Below are positions 46,001 to 57,085 of a stretch of DNA of 64,000 nucleotides, in pieces. The stretch comes from Membranipora membranacea (lineage: Eukaryota > Bryozoa > Gymnolaemata > Cheilostomatida > Membraniporidae): positions 21,015,681 through 21,079,680 of the forward strand of contig OU612071.1 in NCBI GenBank assembly GCA_914767715.1, written 5' to 3'. The notes beneath the pieces are model-generated. The model was given only the letters and a program-made list of their open reading frames with translations, was not told the origin of the DNA and did no database searches. Position numbers and translations under genes: made by a program. How positions within the stretch are numbered: the stretch's first letter is position 1; every line of letters begins with the position of its first letter.

Positions 46001-48329
46001 ACGCATATGGTACACGCATATGGTACACACACACATAAAAGTCATTCCTCATCAGATACTATTTACTAGTTAGATATTTTAGGCCACCTAAGGTAAAGTA
46101 ATCCAATTCTATCCATTATGTGAAAATTGGTGCTGTTTCATCTGTAAATGATCAAGAGAGATTACTCCGATAAACACAACCCCTAGTTATACTTAGCCTT
46201 GTAATCGTTCACTTTTTTTTAAAGTAGCTGTGTGACAAAACTAAGGCATGTTACCATTTGATTCCACAACATCAAGTTAGGCAAATTTACTAAATCACGA
46301 AAAGGTTACAAGTAAAGGGTAGCTTCCTGTATATTTTCTATGAAACTAAAGGATATTTCATCGTAGAGCTTATTGCATGATCAATGATTGTTCACCCTAT
46401 CACTTCTGTAATTTTGTGATGCAACAAATAGCAGATAATGATTGTTGTTGTAAAATTGATATGACTGTGATTAACACAATAACAGACCTTTGGCCACACA
46501 TAAAATAAACATCATAGCCTAACACTATGTTTGTGTATCTTTCATGCAATGTAAGGAAAGATAGCGGCTTGTAGTAATGGTCAATGATTAAGAAACATTT
46601 ACAAAAAATTCTGATTTCAATAAGATAATCAGAATATTACAACTGTTGAAAGAAGAGTAAAATTACAATAACTACTATTACGCTGATAGGTTACCGGTAA
46701 TTTAACAAAGGTATGAGTATGGCCTACAATGATAAAATACATGGAACACTAAAATGTATGTCAATTTTAGTCATATGGATCATATTAGCCTTACAACAGT
46801 ATAAAAATATCATGACATATTATGACATGCATCACATATTGACATGGGTGGAAATTAAGTATAGGTCTATTCCCAAATCCAATATACGTGTAAATCTGTT
46901 GTAAAACTTGTGGTAGGCCTATGACAACAACAATATAGGATTGAAAATTATCAATTGACAAGGGAGCTTTCTGTTATATAAAATTAACCCCAGATATTAA
47001 CTCACCATGTGGCTTGTCTTTCTTAGACCTTGGCGCCTTCTTATATAGGAGTACATTAGCACAATTAGACCATGACGTTATGTAGAAATAATAAGACTTC
47101 CAGCCGTCTGAATCTCGACTGAATCCTGACTTCTTTAGCTCTTTATCCGGCAGCCACCATAACCAGCCCTTAGAACAAGTAAGCACTAAATAGTCAAAAT
47201 TTTACTACTGGATAAGATATGACACTAGAGTTATTGACTTATTTATTTTGTTGTTATCCTATTGGCCCCTGTTGGAACTATTTCGTCCAGTCCTCAAACT
47301 TTTTACTCTATGACAGAAGTCAAATCAGCTTGCCCCTGCACTGAGAGTGGTCACGGTCTCTACTAATTCACAATGACAATTCAGTCTACTGTTCTTACAA
47401 GACATTTATCATCAAACCAGCAACTCTTCTGATGCTACAACAAAAAGTCTGTGACATTGAAAACGATTCACATACATGTGGTCTATCCATTAGAGTGAGC
47501 GTTGCTTTACTAAAGCAAGTGGACAAGTTATCACTGTCACATACATTGCACAAAATTATCGCTCGCTTGGCTTTTCAATTGACAAGTTCGTTCCCAAATC
47601 GCTCACTCAGAAAGTTGATAGTTCCGTCAATGAGAAAGCGATTTAGGAGCGAGAGCCTAACAAGCTGCAGCCATAAAAACTGTGAATAGCAACCCCCCCC
47701 CCCCCCCCTATGTCAAGCAAGTAAGCATGTAAGTGTCGCATATAATCAAATTTATGTACGGTAGAAAACAAGTCTGGTAATACAAACTTCAGTCCCTCAT
47801 ATTCATACCAACAGTTCTAGTGGGATTGCAACCTACAACTACAACTACAATTGCAACTACAGCACCGCAGAAGTACTGCTTAGTTAGTAAAGTGAGAGAC
47901 AGACAGAGCAAGAGTCATTTATATGCAGCTATACTGCGAATGAAACAATATTTGCATTGTAATTATACAGAAGCACCAGCCACAACTAGATAAAGTGACA
48001 CTCGAGAATTATACATTAAAATGTATGATAATTAATCATTTAACACTACTAACAGATAGCCTGCCCAGGCTAACTAACAGCACAAACTTGACTACCTCTA
48101 CAGTCTACTACTCTAGACTCTGATTTGGACTGGTGCCAAACAAGAAATTGGTGCTTTAGTTGCCAAATTACAACCATTCAAATCTTCCCTCCACATAGCT
48201 TGGATATTTGACAGAATATACATACATCCAGAGCATTATAACAATGTTTTAACTTATATTTTAGTTGAAAACTTGCTTGAAATTTACCTCAGATAAAATG
48301 TCAGGAAGTGTCTCACTGGAGGCTGCCAT
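31072..48329 (-). CDS. IRS/DOK-family PH-PTB docking adaptor, 22 exons
   Basis: Cytoplasmic scaffold expected to bind phosphotyrosine on an activated receptor and recruit SH2 proteins. Coding exons from the 5' end: 48329-48288, 47168-47006, 45892-45704, 45175-45063, 44648-44463, 44004-43830, 43419-43043, 42674-42383, 42100-42065, 41361-41215, 40767-40656, 40117-39967, 39606-39511, 39241-39082, 38467-38282, 37857-37726, 37244-37125, 36534-36412, 33168-32996, 32041-31921, 31418-31218, 31115-31072. They sum to 3339 nt, 1112 residues, with phase closing at every junction. PH-like domain at about 15-125 (GWLWWLPDKE start); IRS-type PTB at about 132-231 with IVAQWPLNSIRNY, then CFQIEAGRRSPMGEGVYRF. 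The long disordered tail has YTHM (Y429) and YEAM (Y535), both YxxM for PI3-kinase; YENA (Y627) and YDNS (Y769), both YxN for Grb2; YTKP (Y794), a YxxP site; and proline runs LPLPPKK and PPPVPDVPRP. The PTB core is closer to DOK, the YxxM tail closer to IRS. No upstream exon was needed. Confidence 0.88.
33618..33657. repeat. GC-rich hairpin in AT-rich intron
   Basis: TGATTTGGGGGG on the left and CCCGCCCAAATCA on the right pair around a short loop; includes a run of about ten G. Confidence 0.6.
34736..34788. repeat. Short tandem duplication
   Basis: CATAGACAAAGATATCCATC occurs twice head to tail within adaptor intron 18. Confidence 0.8.
35361..35393. repeat. GC-rich hairpin
   Basis: CAGGGAGGGTGGG pairs with the CCCACCCTCCCTG-type right arm around GTGGGAT; an isolated GC-rich palindrome in AT-rich intron sequence. 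Confidence 0.7.
36330..36379. repeat. (GGGA)n microsatellite
   Basis: About 12 GGGA units. In the adaptor pre-mRNA (minus strand) this is a TCCC run that begins about 33 bases after the exon 18 donor. Confidence 0.95.
36632..36687. repeat. Short palindromic repeat
   Basis: TTCAAATCATAGAGTTATT and its near-perfect complement form arms of about 25 bp around a 4-5 base loop, next to adaptor exon 18. Confidence 0.8.
37696..37733. repeat. 19-bp tandem duplication over an adaptor splice donor
   Basis: GTAATACTGTACCAGCATT is repeated exactly. Each copy contains the complement of a G|GTACAG donor, so exon 16 ends at one of two donors 19 bases apart. The upstream one (exon end 37726) keeps the frame; the other would shift it. 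Confidence 0.85.
41855..41930. repeat. Fold-back MITE-like repeat, copy 1
   Basis: Inverted arms carrying AGTGGCATTCAACTAT and ATAGAGGAATGCCACT, about 75 bp in all, in adaptor intron 9. Same family as 61681-61751, and a half copy at 37958-38001. Confidence 0.7.
45453..45482. repeat. Short hairpin
   Basis: ATCAAGGAGT and ACTCCTTGAT, perfect 10-base arms around an 8-base loop, in an adaptor intron. Confidence 0.6.
47693..47708. repeat. Poly-C tract
   Basis: Uninterrupted run of about 16 C in adaptor intron 1, a likely site of length variation. Confidence 0.85.
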
Positions 48330-49939
48330 GTTTACTGACAAACAAGGTCATGTTATTGACCGAGTTTCTTTCACTTGTATTATGCAGGTATCAATATAAG
48401 ATACTTTTCTTAGACTAATTGCATAAGAGGCATAACTCCATAAAGTCAAGGTCATAATTCTAAAAAAAACTCCTCAGAAATGAAAGTTTATCAAGACATA
48501 TTGCACTAACACAGAAAGTCTTCCCTGAGCAAGCATTGTGAGTATTTTGTATCTAAATCACTCAGGTTAGCGACTAAGCTATCGAGAAAAACAAATAAAT
48601 ATGCAGTCATTCAGGACTTTTACAATTGAGTAAGGCAATTAGAATTACCTTCTGCTCTTATTTTATGATGAAGAGAATGAGATCCTAATTCAAGGATGAG
48701 CTAACACTAACAACATCAAAAACTACTTAGTAAGATACTCTTGACTGACTAATCTACAAAGGTGAAGTCTTGATATTATTGAAAAGGAATAATTCATTCA
48801 CTAATTTGAAAAAAAACACAGTGCTATTGATTGATAGATCAGATAAACATAGTTGACCTGTCCTGTCTGCCCAGTAAAACATGATTCAATAGACTACTAG
48901 TTCTATGGATGGATAGGGTTATTCTACATAGATATTCCGCTTAGGTTTGCATCAAATATATTGTATGCAGATTGAGAGCCGAATTCACTGATCACCTTCG
49001 CTCTTCCTGTCTATCCATCAGGCAAATTTTCTCAAACAGAACATTTATAATATATAGTTGGTGCCATGTCACTAAGCCCATAATGACTCTACATAAGTCC
49101 TTATTACAAAGGATGAACTGCTTGTGCACTAAACTATGTGTAAGCTGTAAGAGTGTTACTGTCTACCACTCATTAGGCCTATTATAGGCCCTTGAAGACG
49201 AACATTGCTGTTGGCTTGGTGTAGTACCCTCATCACCAACCAGGTATATTGATGAGGATAGTGTTGACTACCGGTAGGTGAAATGTTAGTCTGTTATACA
49301 AACCAATCTATAATTAAACCAGATAATATGTTCTACACTACCATTCTGATATTCCATAAAATCAGCATCAGCAACTTTGCGTGCAGTGATGTCAAAGACA
49401 TACTGACTCTCGTGATCTGACTGAGCATGTAGATCACTGATAAACTAGGCTATCATTACCACAAAGCAGGTGTCATAAGGCTAAGTATGCATCATGCGTG
49501 ACCTGAATTTGCGCATGTGCAAGAACAATGAGTTTAGTTTGGGTTCTGATTGCAACTTTGGAAAGGGGAAATGGGACATCCCCTGCATAAACTGTCAATC
49601 AAAATCAGCTAATAATGACAAGAGAGGATAACTATTAATAACAAATCCGCACGCTTTGGGGAATATGTCACCAGAGCAGGTAGCCAATCAGATGGCTTCG
49701 GAATTCCGAGACTCAATTTTGCAGAGATCAGCTCATGCCCAGAGCTGAGCATGCGCAGAATGTGTCAAAGAAGCGCCCATCAGGGCTAAATATGACATAA
49801 GAGCATGATAACCCTTTTAGGCACTTTTATTTCTCAGTCTTCACTTGAACTGAGACAAAACCTTGAGATTTTAATCGACATCTTTTTTACTTCTCACCTT
49901 TATTTCACAGACTGACACAGTATTTCTACACCTCACAGT
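48330..49939. promoter_or_regulatory. Shared divergent upstream region
   Basis: 1.6 kb between the start codons of the leftward adaptor gene and the rightward ankyrin gene, so it should hold both promoters. A pyrimidine-rich TTATTTCACAG at 49900-49911 suggests a 5' UTR intron acceptor 28 bases before the ankyrin ATG. No TATA box or CpG island stands out. Confidence 0.4.
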
Positions 49940-50879
49940 ATGACATCCCCACAAACAGCTGAACCATCCAGCCTACAAGAGATAATAGAGGATTATTGTT
50001 CTGCTAATATCCCAAAGATTGATGAGCTTAAAGCTGCACTCACTCAAGCATCTGAGGAGCAGATATTCAACATTCTACACAAGCAGCGCAGGATGGTTTA
50101 CATATCACCGCTACATGCAGCAGCTTACTTTAATCATCCCGAGATCACCACAGTATTACTGACATCTGTAAGATCAGCTGTTAGACTAAAACTGTTACTG
50201 ATGCGCCCGAGTTACACACCTCTAACTAGTGCGGTACAGTGGGGTCGTATTGAGCCAGCCAAGGCAATCCTCAACTGTCTGACTCCCGAGCAGAGACTAG
50301 AGCTGGTCACTCTACAGTGGGACGGTAAAACATTGGTTAAAGTAGCGGAGGATAAGAAGCGTCAAGACATTGTGGAAATGCTGAGGGAATGTCTTCATGA
50401 ACAAACTCAACGGCCGAATGGAGATGAAATGGGTGAGTCTGCTTATTTGGAGGACACTAACTACACTTTGATTTGGTCTGGTATAGTTTTTGAGTTCGTA
50501 CCTGCAGAAAACAGAAACTTAGGATTTTTTCAGATACTTCGCTGCTAGTGACCCTCATGGTTTGAATAGCAGAGCAGCAATTAAGACATTTTGCGAACAA
50601 ATCCAGGACAGTCAAAGGAAATTGTAAACCTTTGATTTTACTGTTAACTGACATTATGATTAGTTTTTTTAAAACCAATGTATTTATTATAATATAGTAA
50701 CCCACATAGTTGTCTTATCTGCTATGTAAACTCAAACATAACACATGTTCTATTATTTATATCAAACAGATGACGACTCCCTGAGGAGAAGTGAAAGAAC
50801 TGTATACCCCATAGACCGTTACACTGATACATGGGAACGTAGGTGGTCCTCCCCTACAATGCAACCAGACAATCACTAA
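49940..50879 (+). CDS. Small ankyrin-repeat protein, 2 exons
   Basis: Exons 49940-50432 and 50770-50879 (GT-AG, phase 1), 603 nt, 200 residues. The ankyrin signature is SPLHAAAYFNHPEITTVLL (about residues 56-74), followed by a second repeat-like TPLTSAVQWGRIEPAKAIL (about 93-111) and a third, weaker unit with GKTLVKVAEDKKRQDIVEML (about 131-150). The acidic N terminus and the charged, arginine-rich second exon have no recognisable domain. It is likely a protein-protein interaction module. Without splicing the frame would run to 50548, but a good GTGAGT donor and a matching acceptor favour the spliced form. Confidence 0.8.
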
Positions 50880-53594
50880 GCTACTTAGGCTTCGAACACT
50901 ATCAATACCACACCATACAGTGTAACAGTGCCCAATTAGCTTCCATTGCTGACGCTGTGAGTGTTTTCCACAATGCACTCTTCTTCGATTCCCACTGAGA
51001 TGTGTTTATTAATTGAAAATTATTTTTAAAATTCTGTTATTTAGAAATTCCTCGGGTAATGTGGAAAGTGAGAATGTTGGAAGCATGAATTGAATGTGAC
51101 ACTATAACATGGTTTAGGGCATCCAACTCTGTCCAGGTTTCCGGTAGCAGCGTTTTATCACCAATCGTAGCACAATCATGCCTTTATGCTCTATAGAATT
51201 TTATACTGTCCAATCAAATTTTATTTACTGGAGTTGTCCCCTTTTTCCACTAACGAAACTGTGATTCTTTATTATTCTTGTAATGTAATTTTTTATTCAC
51301 ATTAATAACTAAGCACTACTTTAAACGCCTACAATCAGTCCAAATCAGGTCATTTGCAGCACTTCCAATCAAAACTCAATTGAATTGTCTTCATGATGTT
51401 TATTAGATAATATATTTTTAATAAATCCGAATTTCGATTTGCTAAATGTTGGCAGACTTTGATACTGAAAATTTGTTACTAGTGACATTTCTGAAATTAT
51501 TGCTTCTTTATTATCATTTTTTGGCACATTTTAAACTTTGCATACATTTATTGTTTTTTCTCATGCGTCAGAATTAACACTCTTTCCCAAATATACAATT
51601 TTACCAACTGATATCCATATACTGATATTGTGGTTGAATGGTTACATCCTGTAATCAAGCTACCAGCTTCAAACACTGGGGATGTTTAATCTGATGCTGA
51701 CAGGAATGCTCATTGATTAAGATAAATCATAAGTCATAAATTAAATTTTCTCAATAAATTCTGGTCACAAATACATAATATATTACTCTAAGTCTCATTT
51801 GAAGGTAGAAGTATAAAGTTTGATGTTGTCAAAGGGATGATATACGTATTCACTCCAGTGTTTGCGCATTCTGGTACACTTATGCTCTGTGATACTTTTA
51901 TATAGTTCCTACTTCAAATCCTCTGTTTGATAACAATTTGGTTATAAGGATAGAGTGCAGATCATTCATTCGAGAGCCCTGTGTTTCACACCTGGTGGGC
52001 ACGGTGTTTTAAAGGCGTAATGCAATACACCTCTATTGAGAGTAATAGCTGTATCAACACATCCGTTGTCAATAGTTGATTTTCAGTGTTGTAGCTTCGT
52101 ATCCATCTACATATAGTGAATTTTGTTGTTACCTTTAGAAGCGATTGGCTATACACATTTGAACGAGAAACCACAATCCACTTTGTAGATATGAGGATAC
52201 CAACATTCCATAGAGAATTCTTCATCAATCCTGGTGAAAACTTCCTATGCTATATTTATTACTGATTACTACTGCAAAACAGGGAGGTCCTTCGACCAAA
52301 ACTGCTCCTCTGCATCACATGGGTTGGCATTGTCCACTACTATGGTTGGTGTTAGCAGTACTTCAGCCCAACAAAATAGAGATTTTGCTTACAGATGCTA
52401 ATAGATCGACTAAATTACTAATCTTCTGTAGTAGTGTAGTTTAGAGGTGAGTGTACTTATTACTACAAGGAAGCTCTTCCTTCTTGCAAAATCAGATCAA
52501 TTTAGTTTTTGATCTTGCACTGTTCATGATTTGGTGGTTATGTGATGTGTCTCGTTGAGGAAATGGTTTGATGGATCATTTGTTACAAGGAAATGGGGAA
52601 TGTTGTATCCCTTCAATTGTTTGCTTACCGATGCTTAGACGTGTTATCACCGTTTTTTGGCTGGGTTATACCAAAACTCACAACGAGGAGCAGTGATGTA
52701 GATGAAACCATCATTAAGTATTCAAGATGGTTCAAAGAATTGTGTCTGGGTAACAATGCATGTAAAACTTTGTTGACACACAAAAATTATATAAGACACA
52801 CTGAGGCTGTGGCAATATCCCACCGACAATAACTCAGAATTAAAAATAAGTCAGTTAGTAGTGTCGGAAACGACGGCATCTTGCTGTAGTTGCCTCATTC
52901 TAAACTTCGGAACTAAGCGCATTGACAAATTTAATGCTTTTCCATGCTGCCAAAGTGAAGGAGGCTCTCAAAAAGTTAGAACATGTTGGAATGACATCTG
53001 AAGACAAAAATGTATAAATCCTGTTTTTTTTGCGAAAATCCTGTTCATCGATCCTCAAACTAATCTTTAGTATCTATCTACCTTCACAAATATTAACTTA
53101 TTGATTCCCTGCCATTATTGTTAAAAATCAATTTTTTTGTAAAACCAGCGATCATGAAAGCTGTCTATGAAATGTTTTGTTTTAAAATACCTAGCTTGAT
53201 ATCTTATTTAGCTGAGTGTTGTTGAGCTTGAGAGTTATGTAATCCCGTCTGAGGTGAGAAGTGATGTATGTCTAGCGAGAGTGCAACGCCTCCTATCAGT
53301 TATGCTGTAAATGCCCGCAGGTTTGAACAACAACTTTGTATTTTACCTAGACTTTACTTGGTTCGAAATTCTAGGTTTGTTTGACATTTTCGTCAGGTCG
53401 CATCAGGCAGGTCTGATCTTTTGTCTGTTTTACTCTGTGATTATACCCTTCAGATATAACCTACATTACTATTAGCGCTGAGAGGTGTAGTCTGTCATTA
53501 TTGGCTTACTGGTCAGCTATCCTGAGCACTTGAAATATTTTGCGGTTTTATTTATGTCGAGTCACAATAAGCTCAATTTGAACTTTTGTAAAAA

Positions 53595-53634
53595 CCATAG
53601 ACTTAATAATTATTGATAATTATTAAGTCTATGG
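53595..53634. repeat. Perfect 18-bp-arm hairpin
   Basis: CCATAGACTTAATAATTA, a TTGA loop, then the exact reverse complement. Its outer CCATAGA sequence resembles the palindrome at 36632-36687. Confidence 0.9.
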
Positions 53635-54114
53635 TAAAAACTAAGTTTGTGCCTGTCTACTGGTCTGGCCTAATTGTTTGAGGGACTAAAAAAAACCTGA
53701 TCCCTATATAGTGATGAGAGCAAGCAATCTGATGAGTGGACAACTTTAGATATCGAAATATGATCTCTAGAAAGGGTGCGGATCTGTAGATTTTTATGTA
53801 ATGGACATAAAGGACTGGTTGTGTCTCCTGCATATTGACACCCTGGAAAAATGCTGCAGCTTTAGTTAAAAGTAACCACTTTGTGATTCTTTGCTCTTTC
53901 ATTGATGACTCCTCTCCTCCCTTCCCTATATGCACATTGTATTGTTTTCCGAAGGTATCCCGGAATTGCATCCACGAGTAAGTTGTCAGGTATGTGATAC
54001 CAGGGAGGGTGATACCATAGAAAACCTTAGAGATCATTTGTTGCTATAAATAGATTTTATACAATGTTTATACAAAGTTGTTGCTATAAATAACATTTAT
54101 ACAAAGTTTTGTTG

Positions 54115-54390
54115 AATTTTCTTATAATTCTCGAAGTTACGCACTTGCAAATTAAATAATTTGATCTCAGGATAAGGACCCTTCTAGCATTTTTCTCGTA
54201 CCTTCCCCCAATCAGCTATGAAGAAGTCATGCTGTAAACTTTGATACATACGATAACTGAATTTTCTGAAAGGGCACTTACGTGACGCACTTGTAAATTA
54301 TATCGTGATTTTAGGTTAAAGAACCTTCTAGTGTTTTTCTCACCATTGCCCATTGATCAGCTGTGAATGAGGCATGGAGAGTTCACCTTT
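54115..54390. repeat. Diverged tandem pair, about 135-bp unit
   Basis: Copy 1 (about 54115-54246) and copy 2 (about 54257-54390) share GAATTTTCT, ACGCACTTG-AAATTA, CCTTCTAG, TTTTTCTC and ATCAGCT-TGAA blocks in the same order and spacing, with many substitutions. Confidence 0.75.
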
Positions 54391-55537
54391 AAATCTTATT
54401 AACGAGTGATTGATCACATACTTGGTTTGTAGAAGTAACCTGCGTCTTTAGATACCGTATTATTTACCATTGCCTGGAGAATATAGACTCAGTCCCAACA
54501 ATATTATTGTGTGGAGTCCTTGCCTAGAGCCCTTCTTACACTAGACCGACTAACTTGCTAATCTCAAGCTTCATAAATCTTCCCTTTACGTTTACTTGAG
54601 CATTCACCGAACTGTGACATATAATTGTGATTTCCGCAGATTTATTAGAATTACGATCACAGCACCGCAAAAATAACAAAAGTAAGACCTCTACTTGTGA
54701 CAAGAGCATTCCACATCTGTCCACCAGATTGTCAACATCTTATTAACATCTGCAGCAGGCCTGTGATCTGACTGACCCCAGCAGGTGATAGAAGATAGTG
54801 ACAAGTGACAGTGCTGTATCATAGATTGAAGTCATCACAGTACAACTGTCTGCAAAGAAGGAGTGCATATTCGCTGCAAAGCAGAGCTCAGTATATTGGA
54901 GGTATCGCTCAAGGGGAGAAACGAAGGAGTGTAACTGACAAACAAGGTGAGTGGAGGGGATAGTTATAGAAGTCTGTGGGCTTCGTCTTGTTCTGAGCAA
55001 CAAACCCGATCCGAACGCTCAGCATATCTAGCATCCTCCCATTTCCTAATGTTGTCAGTTTCAGAAAACTGATACGCAACTGATGATTATTACCATACTG
55101 TATTTATTTGAATCAAGAGTTTCATGTAATATATGCGCTATCCATTGATGTAATATTATTACAAACAAACTTTACTGGAAGCATGATAGGGATAAGTAAT
55201 TGCTCCTGCTCCTGGCTCCTGCTTATTGCAAGGAGTTTTCTTAGCCTAAGTCTTTGGAAGCTGCACATTGATACTGAGCACGTTGTACAGCTTGCAACAT
55301 CACTTTGGCTGCCAGTTATGGGCAGCACAATATTCACAAATATATCTCATTGCAACCGAAAATCATGCAAGATGCATACTAATCTGACTTGCAAATATAA
55401 GAATGTATAAACTTCACAATAAATCTTATATCGATTTGAAAAAATAAGTGAAAATATTATTCATTCATATAAAACTAACATATCAAAATTTCATTTATCA
55501 TAAGGAGGATCCAAAGTTATCATTAAAAAAATTAGCC

Positions 55538-55564
55538 AATATGTTGGCTCGGAGCCAACATATT
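55538..55564. repeat. Small palindrome
   Basis: AATATGTTGGCT and its exact complement around a CGG loop. Confidence 0.75.
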
Positions 55565-56770
55565 ACAAATATATGACCTGACAGCATATTCCCTCAAAAA
55601 TATCAATAGAAAGTACTAGAAAAAATCTATTACAATCCAGTGCCAACACCTCAAGTGATATGTGTTGGACAGCTGCCAGAGAAATGCAGTGAGCTAAAAG
55701 TCAATTTCCCCATTTGCAACTATCTGTAAAGAGAATTGGCACAGCTACCCATTTGATAATGACTTCTACCTTATCAAATAGACTCCAACACAATACTTTT
55801 ATGGTGGGATTTCGAATCATCAATCATTATCATGGGTTGCAAAACAAAACAAATGTCATCAATTTCCTGGTGTGAAAAATGCAGATTATATGGTTGCCAA
55901 TTTCCAAACCAGCCCAGAGTAAACAATTTAAAATTGTTGTTTACTTCGCTCTAATATATGAAGGACAAATACCGCAGTCAACATCATGATAGAAAGTTAT
56001 TTCTCTGGTTTACCAACCTACACTTTAGATCCCTAATCACACGGAGACCAGACCATACCATACCAGTTACATGCAGTTGGACATGTGGTCGAATCATTGA
56101 TGTTATCATCAGTAACCTGATGATGTGTTCACCACTGTCCATTGCACTGGATGTTTACAAAAGAATGTTTACCACTGCACTTGTCGCAAAACATCCCAAT
56201 CAACACACTGGGCAAGGTTCTTAGAATAGCTCCACACGATAAGTGTTCATATTATATAATCAAGAGTTGCTTGTCTCCGGTGGCAACTGAGAGAATTCTC
56301 TCTGTTGGCAAGCATTGTTTTCATTGAGGCTGGTCGGTCATTGTCCATGATGCTTGGATCAGTCAGCAATTAGAATTGAGGCCGGTGGTGGGTCATCAGC
56401 GTAGTAGATACCAGCAACACACGGCGATATTATAAGAAAGTCATATCCATAGTTCCATCTTCTGGTTTAAGCTAAGAATGTGGAATGGCAGATAGGCCCA
56501 GGCCTACCCTTAAAATCATCCATATTGTTGAGTTTTCAAAATGCTCTGGTGTTATAATTTTCAGGGCTATAACCTTCTTCAGTCGGTCAGCTGAATTTTC
56601 GATCAAATATTCAGTTTTACTTCACAAGAAGGGTCCAAGATGTCAAACATTCTAACATGATGACAAGCTGTAGAATAGTAACCAATAATTTGCATATATT
56701 ATCTGACATATGCAGGGGCGTATATTCTAAAAAATTTCACTCACTGACTTTTCAGAGATGAGCATAATAA

Positions 56771-56843
56771 TCGGGCGCAGCCCGATCCACACGCCGTAGG
56801 CGTGGCGGGGAGGGTGTGGGAGGGGCGCTTAAGCGCCCTCCCA
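56771..56843. repeat. Triple-hairpin GC-rich island
   Basis: Three successive small hairpins: TCGGGC-GCA-GCCCGA (56771-56785), CACGCC-GTA-GGCGTG (56790-56804) and GGGCGCTTAAGCGCCC with flanking GGGAG/CTCCC (about 56818-56843), separated by G-rich sequence. Strikingly GC-rich against an AT-rich background. Confidence 0.8.
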
Positions 56844-57003
56844 CCACGGAAATTTTTGCATATCGGTAGCAAAATAGTGCAAGCAGAGAGGTATTTCAAT
56901 GGCTCACTGAGCTGTTGGGTACTTTCAGAAAACAACTCAATAGCAGTAGAAGATTACGGTAAAAATGCTCCAGTTATAAAGCACCCATTTGAAAAAAAAC
57001 TGA

Positions 57004-57085
57004 CCCTGATGGGATTCGAACCCACGACAATCTTATTAACAGTGATTTTAAGGCAGACGCTCTACACACTGAGCTATTCAGCCGT
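57004..57085 (-). repeat. tRNA-like SINE fragment
   Basis: Minus strand: A box TAGCTCAGTGTGTAGAGCG (57058-57076) and a perfect B box GGGTTCGAATCCC (57011-57023). The anticodon arm is enlarged (TTAAAATCACTGTTAATAAG) and the acceptor ends do not pair, so it is not a working tRNA. Confidence 0.75.

Noticed and set aside
51625-51680. Plus-strand tRNA-like sequence
   Set aside because: A-box-like TGGTTGAATGGTTA is present but the B box (GCTTCAAACAC) is poor and the spacing too short to be confident.
52593-52832. 79-codon plus-strand frame
   Set aside because: No family recognised, no splice partners; possibly a worn transposon piece.
55958-56327. hAT transposase C-terminal resemblance (ATERILSVG)
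   Set aside because: Only one short motif, with no dimerisation-domain context before it.
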